The notes under the pieces are model-generated. The model had not been told where the DNA came from and searched no databases. It saw only the letters and a program-made list of their open reading frames with translations. Source: Leptospira mtsangambouensis (GTDB lineage: Bacteria; Spirochaetota; Leptospiria; Leptospirales; Leptospiraceae). From it: 64,000 nucleotides of DNA. Position 1 is the first letter of the stretch. Each line of letters starts with the position of its first letter. The stretch covers positions 186,001-250,000 of the forward strand of contig NZ_RQHK01000015.1 of assembly GCF_004770475.1 (NCBI RefSeq), in the 5' to 3' direction. Made by a program: the position numbers and the translations under genes. Positions 1 to 7,963 of this stretch are shown piece by piece.

Positions 1-77
1 AAGAACTCAGCGGTTTGGATCTTGGGGAACATGGAGCGGAAGCTTACCCTGATTTCAACATCCGAGCACGTGGTTAA
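1..77 (+). CDS. amtB: Ammonium transporter, C-terminal end (partial)
   Basis: The first 77 bases hold the last 24 codons of a gene that begins left of the window and stops with TAA at 75-77. The visible tail ends with the segment GLDLGEHGAEAY, which is typical of the cytoplasmic C-terminus of Amt/MEP ammonium channels, the part that contacts PII proteins. The next gene encodes a PII protein 20 bases downstream, the usual amtB-glnK arrangement, which strongly supports the call. No membrane segment or pore residue can be checked here. Confidence 0.85.
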   Translation, partial: ELSGLDLGEHGAEAYPDFNIRARG

Positions 78-97
78 GGGAATAGGAGTATAACATT

Positions 98-442
98 ATG
101 AAAATGATCATTGCAATCATCCAACCACATAAGTTGGAAGAAGTTAAAGCAGAATTAACTAAAAACGAAATCTATCGTCTAACAGTGTCTGACGTTCAAG
201 GTTACGGACAACAAAAAGGAAAAACAGAAGTTTTTCGTGGTCACGAATACACTGTAAACTTACTTAGAAAGGTTCGTTTGGAAATCGCGGTTAATGATGA
301 ATTCGTAAAACCAACTGTTGATGCAATTTTGAAAGCAGCAAAAAGTGGGGATGGAAAAATCGGTGACGGAAAGATCTTTATCTCTCCTCTCGAAGAAGTC
401 ATTCGAATCAGAACTGGCGAAAAAGGAAAAAGCGCCATTTAA
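98..442 (+). CDS. glnK: Nitrogen regulatory protein PII (GlnK/GlnB)
   Basis: This 114-residue PII signal protein senses 2-oxoglutarate and ATP/ADP and, when paired with amtB, is expected to gate the ammonium channel at the inner membrane. The T-loop carries Tyr51, the uridylylation site of the enterobacterial proteins, inside the segment EVFRGHEYTVN. Lys58 and the C-terminal RIRTGEKG segment are also present. The B-loop region reads GDGKIGDGKIF, two residues longer than the usual TGKIGDGKIF, so the protein is 114 rather than 112 residues. The start has a good AGGAG at 84-88. It follows amtB by 20 bases, so they are probably co-transcribed. Whether Tyr51 is modified in this organism cannot be told. 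Confidence 0.95.
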   Translation: MKMIIAIIQPHKLEEVKAELTKNEIYRLTVSDVQGYGQQKGKTEVFRGHEYTVNLLRKVRLEIAVNDEFVKPTVDAILKAAKSGDGKIGDGKIFISPLEEVIRIRTGEKGKSAI

Positions 443-471
443 AAACTTCCTTTCCTCAAAGGAAAAATCGG

Positions 472-513
472 AAAACGTGTGGGGAAAAAATCTCTACACG
501 TTTTTTCTTTTTT
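472..513 (+). terminator. Rho-independent terminator after glnK
   Basis: AAAACGTGT (472-480) and ACACGTTTT (496-504) form a nine-pair stem around a 15-base loop, followed by a T-rich run to 513. It sits 30 bases after the glnK stop and abuts the stop codon of the convergent gene on the other strand. Confidence 0.8.
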
Positions 514-3500
514 ATCGTAGTGTCAAAATCAATTGATTGTGATCGTTTTTTAAATTTAATTCCAAGTCTCTGAACTTTACTCGAATGCAACCTCTGCGGT
601 AGCGGTTTGCTTCTCTCTGGAATGCGATTGGTTTTCCATTCATATCGACTGATTCTATACTTGCATTTTCTGATTCTACACGGTAAATGATTTTTAAATC
701 TTTTTCTAAAAAGCGAACATCCCATTCGAATCCATCTAAACCTTTTGGAAGGATAGGATCTATTTCGAGGGCGTCGAAAAAAACACGAATCCCAAACAAA
801 CATTCATAAACTAGTTTGATATAAATTCCTGGACCGCTGGAATAAACACGCCATCCGCCTTCCAAAGGGATTTTGCCCGCTAACAAATCTTTATATTTTT
901 CTTTTGCTTCATACCTATCAAAAAATAAACCATCGGAACTCGAATAATAGCAGTTAGATTGTCTATGGTTACTTGCGGGAACCTTCTTTTGGATTCCTAT
1001 GGGGTTCACTAAGTTTAAGTTGTGAAAAAAATCTTCGGACTTACCCATATAGGCCAACGCTTCACAATAACGTAAATGGGCATGGGTATACATAAGTCCA
1101 ATTTCCCTTCCAAAGTAACTGGCTGTTTCTGCTCTCTTAAATTCAAGGTTATTTCCATCTGAATAAAGAATAGGTGCATCGAATAAACGAACTCCATCAG
1201 GACCAGTTAGAAAATTTTTAATGAGGGTTAGGTGAAACTCTGCCTCTTTGGGATCCAAAACCTCTGCTAATATTCCATAAATCATGGGAAGGATGCTATA
1301 ACGGATTCCGGTTTTTGTATCACTTGGATGTAAAAAGAATTTTTGGGAATCGGTACCATCAAAGTATCGTAAACCGGTTAGGGTTTCCTCCGCCATACAA
1401 TGTTCTTTGATATTTTGTTTGATGGTCTCTAGTTCTCTTTGGTAAAATTCTACTTTCTCTCTATCATCTGTTTGTTGGTAAATTTGGATCAATGCCTGAT
1501 AGGTAAGCGATTGTAATTCGGCAGTCCAAGTGCTGACTGCATGAGTTCTGAAATTTTCTTTTACTGGTTGTAAGGAATCATTCCAATCCCCATTTCCATA
1601 GATAGGAAGGTTTGTATTTGCCACCAAACGTTTGTTTATGAGAGAAATTGTTTTCTCCACTGCGTCCAAAATCTTTTTTTGTTCTTTTCTATGAATTCCA
1701 TTGGTTTTAAGATCAAGGAAGGAAAGATCACCTGTTCTTTCTAAGTAAGTGGAGAGAGCAAGAATGGGCCAATATACAATGTCTCCATGTGAATCTCCAG
1801 CTCGAATCGTTTTGTCACGAGGATAGAGCATAAACCATTGTGGCCAATCACCATCCTCATTTTGTTCCTCAAATACAGTAAGAAGTAGTGTTCGGCAGGA
1901 TTCGAAATCACCGGTGGCAAGTAAATACTCAAAAGCACCTTGGCAGACATCTCTCGTTCCCCATCCTCCTCCCGAATATTGTTCGAGTCCTCTTGGATTT
2001 AAATAGTGAATGTGTGCATTTTGTTCGAACCAAGGAAGGATTTCTTTGATTTGGTGGAAAACTTCTAATTCCTGGTTTTTGATTTTTCCTATTGGAAGAT
2101 TCTTTGTAAGAGAAAAAATATGCGTTAGGTTATCTTTTTTGGTTTTGGGTTTAAGAGAAGGAGTCATATCTCCTTGGATCGAAAACTGAAGGTTCGAATG
2201 TACTTGTATCTTTGCTGTGAGATAGGATTGTCCTCTTGATTTCCCATCCAAAAATAAAAGTGAATCATCGGAAACTTTCCAATCACTGAGGTCTTCTCCA
2301 CAGATTCGAAATCCTTTTCCTTCCAGTCTTTGGAATAGGGGAGAATTTGGATTTGGTTGTATATAGATATTGGTTTTATTTTTTGTGATCACAGGCGGGA
2401 GTTCTAAAGTTCCGTTATCTCCATCAAGGGCAATGTGAAACGATAAAAAAATCTGTTTCGCCTGTGTGTTGTTTGTTGCCATTTGAATCAAAAATTGATG
2501 ATCGTTTGTGGCCTCTACCTGGATACGTAAAATTTCTTTTTCTAGTAAGTAGATCCATTCCATTTGGTTAGGTTCCATTCGTAAAAAAGAAGGTGTGTCC
2601 AAAAGGGCAAACCCAGAATCCTCTTCTATAAAAATACGAAATCCATAAGAATGGAAAAAATTTAGATAACTATGGTTACGTGATAAGTATTGGTTGATGC
2701 TCGTATGACCTTCTGTCAGTTGAGATAAAAAAATCCCATTAAAATAGCAAGTTCCCGTGAGCGAAGATTCCTCTGGAACTTTGGGAACCCCTGTCCTTAG
2801 AATTTGTCCGTGAGGTCTGAGACAAAGTGCCTCTTTTTCTTTTGAGACTACATGGGTGGACTCATCTGTAAAAAAAGAAAGAATCTTACCCGAAGGAGAA
2901 AATTCCACTTCTCTCCATTCGTTTGGAAATAGAGTTTTTAAATCAGATTCTGTGGCAGTTTCACCTTCGATTCGTTTTGCGGAAGAAAAAAGACTTTGCG
3001 AACTTTGCAAATTTTCGGTTCCCCAATTTGGACTCTCGTTCCAGCCCATTCGAATCTTTTGGATTAGGGTTTGAACTTCAGGAAAGGATGATAGGGTTTT
3101 TAGGTCAGCGAATAGATAACCATAAAAACATGTTTCTTCTGACTCTCCTGGAAGTAATCGGGTTTTTAGTCTTTCAAGGCCAATGATCGAATGTTCACCT
3201 TGTCTTCGTTTTGCGGGAAGTTTTTTCCTTATACCATCTGGATATAAGTCCAATCCATCAGTAACAAAAGAGGAAATGGGACTTGTGCTAAACAAAAAAG
3301 AGGCTGGGTTTTTTCCTGCTATGGTTTCGTTTTGCCTAGAAAGAATGCCATAACCATATTCTTTTGTGTCGATCGGTTCATGGTGGATGTAATGGCAAAC
3401 AAAGAATTCATTTAATCTAGCAGCACCATAATCGCAAATTCCTATATCTTGCACATAAACCAAATCATAGTCCAATGTTTCCTTGTTATTGTTTGTGATT

Positions 3501-3853
3501 TGTATTTTGTATCGCCAAGCAGGGAGATTTGGATGGAGTTCCAAAGACAAGTTGCAATCCAATCCATGAATTTTTCCTTGGGAAAGATAAAAAGAATCAA
3601 TAATTTGAAATTGGGAATTTGTATTGGATCCAAACAAGGGATATAAAACCAATCCGTCTTTTGTATGGATTCGTAAAAAAAGATTATTTATGTTCGGCTC
3701 CATCTCATTTCCAAGATAAAGATTCACAAACAAATCTTCAAAACGAATGGAATGTATATTTCCATTGGATAAAAATTGAAATTTTAATTGTGATTGGTTT
3801 TTGATGGATTGTTTCAATGTTTTTCTGCTCTTGTGGTTGAACTTAAGGTCCAT
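512..3853 (-). CDS. GH94-family (cellobiose phosphorylase-like) glycoside phosphorylase
   Basis: This 1113-residue protein resembles glycoside hydrolase family 94, enzymes that reversibly phosphorolyse beta-glucosides, and the GH94 part of cyclic beta-1,2-glucan synthases. The last ~500 residues hold the (alpha/alpha)6-barrel signatures: GGWGTRDVCQGA, GDWPQWF, the catalytic-acid motif GNGDWND near residue 755, and GGWRVYSSGPGIY near the end. The N-terminal ~580 residues look like beta-sandwich modules. There are no membrane segments and no GT84 transferase domain, so it is not a full NdvB-type synthase. The start overlaps the upstream ABC gene by 40 bases, so the pair is probably translationally coupled. 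The substrate is unknown; beta-glucan or cellodextrin turnover is inference. Confidence 0.75.
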   Translation of the reverse strand: MDLKFNHKSRKTLKQSIKNQSQLKFQFLSNGNIHSIRFEDLFVNLYLGNEMEPNINNLFLRIHTKDGLVLYPLFGSNTNSQFQIIDSFYLSQGKIHGLDCNLSLELHPNLPAWRYKIQITNNNKETLDYDLVYVQDIGICDYGAARLNEFFVCHYIHHEPIDTKEYGYGILSRQNETIAGKNPASFLFSTSPISSFVTDGLDLYPDGIRKKLPAKRRQGEHSIIGLERLKTRLLPGESEETCFYGYLFADLKTLSSFPEVQTLIQKIRMGWNESPNWGTENLQSSQSLFSSAKRIEGETATESDLKTLFPNEWREVEFSPSGKILSFFTDESTHVVSKEKEALCLRPHGQILRTGVPKVPEESSLTGTCYFNGIFLSQLTEGHTSINQYLSRNHSYLNFFHSYGFRIFIEEDSGFALLDTPSFLRMEPNQMEWIYLLEKEILRIQVEATNDHQFLIQMATNNTQAKQIFLSFHIALDGDNGTLELPPVITKNKTNIYIQPNPNSPLFQRLEGKGFRICGEDLSDWKVSDDSLLFLDGKSRGQSYLTAKIQVHSNLQFSIQGDMTPSLKPKTKKDNLTHIFSLTKNLPIGKIKNQELEVFHQIKEILPWFEQNAHIHYLNPRGLEQYSGGGWGTRDVCQGAFEYLLATGDFESCRTLLLTVFEEQNEDGDWPQWFMLYPRDKTIRAGDSHGDIVYWPILALSTYLERTGDLSFLDLKTNGIHRKEQKKILDAVEKTISLINKRLVANTNLPIYGNGDWNDSLQPVKENFRTHAVSTWTAELQSLTYQALIQIYQQTDDREKVEFYQRELETIKQNIKEHCMAEETLTGLRYFDGTDSQKFFLHPSDTKTGIRYSILPMIYGILAEVLDPKEAEFHLTLIKNFLTGPDGVRLFDAPILYSDGNNLEFKRAETASYFGREIGLMYTHAHLRYCEALAYMGKSEDFFHNLNLVNPIGIQKKVPASNHRQSNCYYSSSDGLFFDRYEAKEKYKDLLAGKIPLEGGWRVYSSGPGIYIKLVYECLFGIRVFFDALEIDPILPKGLDGFEWDVRFLEKDLKIIYRVESENASIESVDMNGKPIAFQREANRYRRGCIRVKFRDLELNLKNDHNQLILTLR

Positions 3854-5517
3854 TTCCCAAAATGAGAAATGTCCAGGTGATGATCATATTCCAAAACGGT
3901 CTCTTCATCCTTGGCAATGACAACAGTTGTCACTCCCAGTTTGTGAAAGAGTTTTAAAATTTTTGAAATTTCAAATTTCCCAAGGCTTGATCCTGGACGA
4001 TCCAAAATCAAAAACTTTGGTTGGGCAAAAAGAACACGGATGACTGCAATTTTGTACTTTTCAGCTAACGAAAGTTCTTCGTTCCATTCTTTTAAGGTTC
4101 TTAGACCACCAAAACGACGCACCAAAGTTTCAAGTCCCATTTTTTTAAGTTCAACAAGAATTTCCGAATCGGACACATCGAGGTTTCTGTATGCAGGAAC
4201 AATCACATTGCGGAGTCTACCAGGCGGCAAATAAGGTTGTTCTGGCAAAAATAGAATTTCTTCTAAATTCGGTTTTTTGATTTTACCTTCACTGTGATTG
4301 CTGATCCCAGCAATGGATCTGAACAAACTCAGTTTCACTGTTTCATCTGGTGAAGTCAAAAGCCAACGTTCTCTTCTTTGGATCTTTAGATCTAAACTAT
4401 CAACTAAAAGTTTAGATCGGTCATTGGAATATAAAGTAAAGTTTTCAAAACTAATTTCATCAGAACTATAATTTGTTTCTCGTTTTTGTTTTTCATCTGC
4501 TTCTGAGTGTAACATAGCTGTTTCCAGTGAATTCAGTCGTTTGACCACAGCAGAAAAAGCAGAGATGGATTGGAATTGTGTCACAATCAAAGAAAAAGCA
4601 TTGAGTAAAGTAGTAAAAGCAAGAGCCGCCTGCGTGATGACTCCAAATTCAATTTCTCCTCTCATATAACTGGGAGCGATGATGAGCATGGGTATGATCT
4701 GAATGAAGTAATTATAATTATTTGTAAAAAAACTAAGTCGCAAGTTTACAGAAATGAGTTTGCGAAAATTATTCACTAATTTACGAAGTCTTGATTTCAA
4801 TCGAACGGACATCCTCGCTTCTCTATGAGTCACAGCAATGGACTCTGCATGTTGGCGGATATGCAAAAGATCGGCCCTGTAACTTGCTTCCATATCCAAT
4901 TGATCATAGTTAAGACGAATGAGCGATTTTCCAAGAAAGATGGTGGAGATTGTTCCTAAAAATGCATAAGTGACTGCCACCAAAAACAATAAAGGGTTAA
5001 TGCTCCAAAGAACTCCAGAAAAGGAAATTGCAGAGAACACTCCACCGATAAAAAGTAAGGTGAAAGAAATCGTTGTGGTGGTGAATGCTTTGACATCATC
5101 GGTAATCCTTTGGTCCGGGTTTTCGATGCCAGGGCCACCAATGATTTTTTGGAAGGTTCTTTCGGTTAAATAGTTTTCAGTGAATTTCCAGGTAAGTTGT
5201 TCTCTCCATAAGATACCAAGTCTTTCCTCTGCATACCGATTGATGGAACCGATACCTGAAGAAATAATAAAAACAATCGCATAAAGAAAAGCATTAGTAT
5301 AAAAGGCGGTTGTGTTTTTCCTCTCAATGGAGGAAATAAAATCGCGGCCAACATAACTATTGATGACATTGAATACATTAAATAAAATCACAAGGATGAT
5401 TAGGATAATCCCATAACGAATGGCAGTTGGTCCTTGTTTCGATTGGATTAGTTGCCGTATGGTGTTTGTTAAACGCATCCAGTTTTCGGATGGTTTTCGT
5501 TTTTTATCTAAAGGCAT
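3814..5517 (-). CDS. SbmA/YddA-type ABC transporter with degenerate ATPase domain
   Basis: A 567-residue half-transporter of the ABC_membrane_2/SbmA-BacA-YddA type. About six hydrophobic segments fill residues 35-320 and a nucleotide-binding-like domain spans 345-560. The fold can be followed but every catalytic motif is altered. The Walker A position reads SPDETVKLS (near 386) instead of GxxGxGKS/T. The signature reads LSLAE. Walker B reads FLILDR with Arg in place of the catalytic Glu, and the switch-His position reads IAKDEE. It may therefore bind or hydrolyse ATP poorly or not at all. It overlaps the GH94 gene by 40 bases and may serve the same carbohydrate or envelope process. The reading frame is intact over its whole length, so this is not an obvious pseudogene. 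Confidence 0.75.
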   Translation of the reverse strand: MPLDKKRKPSENWMRLTNTIRQLIQSKQGPTAIRYGIILIILVILFNVFNVINSYVGRDFISSIERKNTTAFYTNAFLYAIVFIISSGIGSINRYAEERLGILWREQLTWKFTENYLTERTFQKIIGGPGIENPDQRITDDVKAFTTTTISFTLLFIGGVFSAISFSGVLWSINPLLFLVAVTYAFLGTISTIFLGKSLIRLNYDQLDMEASYRADLLHIRQHAESIAVTHREARMSVRLKSRLRKLVNNFRKLISVNLRLSFFTNNYNYFIQIIPMLIIAPSYMRGEIEFGVITQAALAFTTLLNAFSLIVTQFQSISAFSAVVKRLNSLETAMLHSEADEKQKRETNYSSDEISFENFTLYSNDRSKLLVDSLDLKIQRRERWLLTSPDETVKLSLFRSIAGISNHSEGKIKKPNLEEILFLPEQPYLPPGRLRNVIVPAYRNLDVSDSEILVELKKMGLETLVRRFGGLRTLKEWNEELSLAEKYKIAVIRVLFAQPKFLILDRPGSSLGKFEISKILKLFHKLGVTTVVIAKDEETVLEYDHHLDISHFGKWTLSSTTRAEKH

Positions 5518-5566
5518 TTTTTAACTCTTATCAAAACAGAGTTTTAAATTAAATGCAAGGAGGTTT

Positions 5567-6916
5567 TTACGATTCAATTGTTTCGATGGTGAGATCCATT
5601 GTGACTTGATTCCAGATTGATTCTAAATCGGCATTCCACTCGGAAGGAAGATTTTCACGAATGGAAGAAATAAGGATTGGTACTAGTTTTGGAAAATCTT
5701 TTTTAGAGATACCAATGGACTCATAAATGTTTGTTAGTTTAGATATTTCTTTTTTTAAAGAATTTCGGTTTCCTAACTTTTCAATTATAGACTCGATGAC
5801 CGATAAAAATTCAGAAGAATGAATGGGGAATCCTTCTGAATTTAGATGAAGATGTAAGTTTTCTTCAACAAAACTTTTTAGTTTTTCAGTATAGTCTTCT
5901 ATCCAATGCGGATTGTGTTCTAAAACATGATCAAAAGATTTTTGGATGCGGAGGATCGAATCCGAAACTTTAAAACCAAGCACCGAATAGGCTGCCATTT
6001 TTTCTGACTTACCTCGAAGTTTTGTAATGATCTTTTTATTCACAGAAAGAGAAGGGCCGATTAAATGATAAATTTCATCGGAGACTAAAAAGTTTGTATT
6101 TGTTTTTTTGTTTAGTGCTTCCAATCGACTTGCCACATTCACAGTATCCCCAAGCACAGTTTGGCTTTTGTACTCGGAGTGGCCGATGTCTCCGTAAATG
6201 ACATTTCCTGCATGAAGTCCAATGCGAATGTCAAAGGTAAAATTAAACCTATCTTTCATTTCTAAATTGAATTTTTTCAATTGATCAAACATACGAAGAC
6301 AAGCACGGATTGCGGAATGAATGGTTTCTTGTTTTGCTTTTTTGAAACTTTCTTCGTTTTTTATGGCCTCCTCTTTGTTTCCAATTTGGAAAAAAGCTAA
6401 AATTCCATCTCCAATGAATTTATCAATTTCTCCTCCATTGTTGAGGATTGGTTCACTCATCTCCTGAAAAAAACGGTTTAAAACAAAAACAACATCATAA
6501 GGCAAACTAGATTCGGTAAAAGCTGTAAATCCTTTGATATCAAGAAAAAGAATCACCGCATAACATTCTTCTCCTGTTTTGGAAGATTTGGATTCGCTAG
6601 TTACCGTTTTTAAATCCTTATTATCTTTTATGATCCTACGCAGTGTGACATCTCCAAACACTTCCGTTTGGCAAGCGAGTCGGATTTCAGAGGGCCAACC
6701 TTTTCTATCTGCGAGAGTTTGTTCTCTATCGTTGCGAGTACTGAGATGCGAAAGGCCTTCCGTAATAAAAACACGACATGTGGTGCATTTGGCATTTCCC
6801 CCGCAAAGATGGTAGAGGGGATATTCGTGTTTTAAGGCAGTTTCTAGGATGGTGGCCCCTGGTTTGTTCGTTTTTAGGGGAAAATCTTTTTGGTCTTCGA
6901 AGGTAACAATGGACAT
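5567..6916 (-). CDS. Class III adenylate/guanylate cyclase fused to 2Fe-2S ferredoxin and globin-like domains
   Basis: Three regions are visible in 449 residues. Residues 1-98 are a plant-type 2Fe-2S ferredoxin domain with Cys38, Cys44, Cys47 and Cys82 in the canonical spacing. Residues 118-310 are a class III nucleotide cyclase: metal-binding Asp126 (FLDIKGF) and Asp170 (KFIGDG), Lys166, and the transition-state Asn260 and Arg264 in GDTVNVASRLE are present, so it should be active, probably making cAMP. Residues 318-449 look like an all-helical globin-like domain (SFDHV near the start, an IGISKKDF turn, IRENLPSEWNADLESIW near the end), but Tyr398 falls where the haem-binding His is expected. 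It could link redox state to a cyclic nucleotide in the cytoplasm. The globin assignment is by eye. Confidence 0.8.
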   Translation of the reverse strand: MSIVTFEDQKDFPLKTNKPGATILETALKHEYPLYHLCGGNAKCTTCRVFITEGLSHLSTRNDREQTLADRKGWPSEIRLACQTEVFGDVTLRRIIKDNKDLKTVTSESKSSKTGEECYAVILFLDIKGFTAFTESSLPYDVVFVLNRFFQEMSEPILNNGGEIDKFIGDGILAFFQIGNKEEAIKNEESFKKAKQETIHSAIRACLRMFDQLKKFNLEMKDRFNFTFDIRIGLHAGNVIYGDIGHSEYKSQTVLGDTVNVASRLEALNKKTNTNFLVSDEIYHLIGPSLSVNKKIITKLRGKSEKMAAYSVLGFKVSDSILRIQKSFDHVLEHNPHWIEDYTEKLKSFVEENLHLHLNSEGFPIHSSEFLSVIESIIEKLGNRNSLKKEISKLTNIYESIGISKKDFPKLVPILISSIRENLPSEWNADLESIWNQVTMDLTIETIES

Positions 6917-7024
6917 GGATCACCAATCTCTTTCGGGTTATTGAATCATCCAACTGCCAAAAAGGAAGGGCAAGCGGGAAAACACTTCGATTTTAGAAAA
7001 AAAAATCTACATTTAAAGAAACTT

Positions 7025-7052
7025 TGGTAAAAACTAATTGCATTAGTTAAAT
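7025..7052 (+). promoter_or_regulatory. Probable promoter of the hydrolase-tetR operon
   Basis: TTGGTA (7025-7030) and TTAAAT (7047-7052) are separated by 16 bases and lie 21 bases before the hydrolase ATG. Both palindromic operators overlap this region, as expected for a repressed promoter. Assignment is by motif only. Confidence 0.45.
7032..7048. promoter_or_regulatory. Palindromic operator O1 (probable TetR-family site)
   Basis: AACTAAT-TGC-ATTAGTT is a perfect 7+7 inverted repeat with a three-base spacer, lying between the predicted -35 and -10 boxes. Its core is repeated in O2 with centres 22 bases apart, about two helical turns. The downstream operon encodes a TetR-family regulator, the likely binder. 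Confidence 0.7.
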
Positions 7053-7071
7053 AAACTAATAGTATTAGTTT
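7053..7071. promoter_or_regulatory. Palindromic operator O2 (probable TetR-family site)
   Basis: AAACTAAT-AGT-ATTAGTTT is a perfect 8+8 inverted repeat that shares the ACTAAT/ATTAGT arms of O1. It covers the predicted transcription start and ends one base before the hydrolase ATG, where a ribosome-binding site would normally be; no Shine-Dalgarno is visible. Confidence 0.7.
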
Positions 7072-7072
7072 T

Positions 7073-7963
7073 ATGAAAATTACCTACCACAAAATGATTC
7101 TATTTTTCCCATTTTTTTTCCCTTACTTTCTTTGGGGAAAAGATCTAACACCTGAACTTACTGCAAAAACTTTTTATTTTCAGACAAATGAAGGCCGAGT
7201 TGCTTACACAAAAAAAGGTAAGGGCAAACTCAATTTAATTTTACTTCCAGGGATTGGAGACAGGAAGGAAAGTTATGTAGACCTTGCGAGGATTCTTGCC
7301 AAAGAGAATTCTGTGTATCGTTTTGATTTACGAGGACTTGGAGAATCTGATTCCAGTTTTTCTTCCTATGGACCCAAAGAAACAGCAGAAGATATTTTGG
7401 CATTTATCAGGGAGAAAGATTTAAAAAATGTCTATATCATTGCAAATTCGATGACCGCAGCATCGGCTGTATACATTCGTTCGAAAGAAAAAACTAGGGT
7501 TTTGGGTTTGGCTCTTTCTGGTCCTTTCGTTCGCGATATAGAACCAATGTCTTTTGGAATGAAGGCACTCATCCATCTTGCCTTTCGTGGACCTTGGGGC
7601 CCAAGTGCCTGGGTTTCTTTTTATGAATCTTTATTTCCAGTCCATCCACCCAAAGATCTAAAAGAAAGATCTGAAACATTAAAAATGAATCTAAAGGAAG
7701 AGGGTCGTATGTCAGCTGTTAGATCCATGTTACTTGCACCCAAAACGGAATGTGAGGAAAACTTGCCACAGGCATCAGGCAATGTCCTTGTGGTAATGGG
7801 TTCCAAAGATCCCGATTTTGATTCCCCCAAAGAAGAAGCCGAATGGATCGCCAAAACTTTGGATGGATCAGTCAAAATTTATGAAGACGTTGGTCATTAT
7901 CCTTTTGTGGAAGAACCTTCTCGATTTGCATCCGATGTAGAACTGTTATGGCAAAAAAAATAA
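7073..7963 (+). CDS. Exported alpha/beta-hydrolase
   Basis: A 296-residue alpha/beta-hydrolase with an N-terminal hydrophobic signal (residues 7-22), so probably exported or membrane-anchored. The core shows the oxyanion strand LLPGIGDRKESY, the RFDLRGLGESD turn, a nucleophile elbow reading ANSMTA with Ser126, the acid region GSKDPDFD, and the catalytic His in VGHYPF near 275. The elbow lacks both glycines of the usual GxSxG, which is unusual. It overlaps the tetR gene by 16 bases, so both are one autoregulated operon behind the tandem operators. Esterase or lipase activity on a small hydrophobic inducer is plausible but unproven. The ATG has no clear ribosome site; an internal ATG at 7094 would also keep the signal. 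Confidence 0.75.
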   Translation: MKITYHKMILFFPFFFPYFLWGKDLTPELTAKTFYFQTNEGRVAYTKKGKGKLNLILLPGIGDRKESYVDLARILAKENSVYRFDLRGLGESDSSFSSYGPKETAEDILAFIREKDLKNVYIIANSMTAASAVYIRSKEKTRVLGLALSGPFVRDIEPMSFGMKALIHLAFRGPWGPSAWVSFYESLFPVHPPKDLKERSETLKMNLKEEGRMSAVRSMLLAPKTECEENLPQASGNVLVVMGSKDPDFDSPKEEAEWIAKTLDGSVKIYEDVGHYPFVEEPSRFASDVELLWQKK

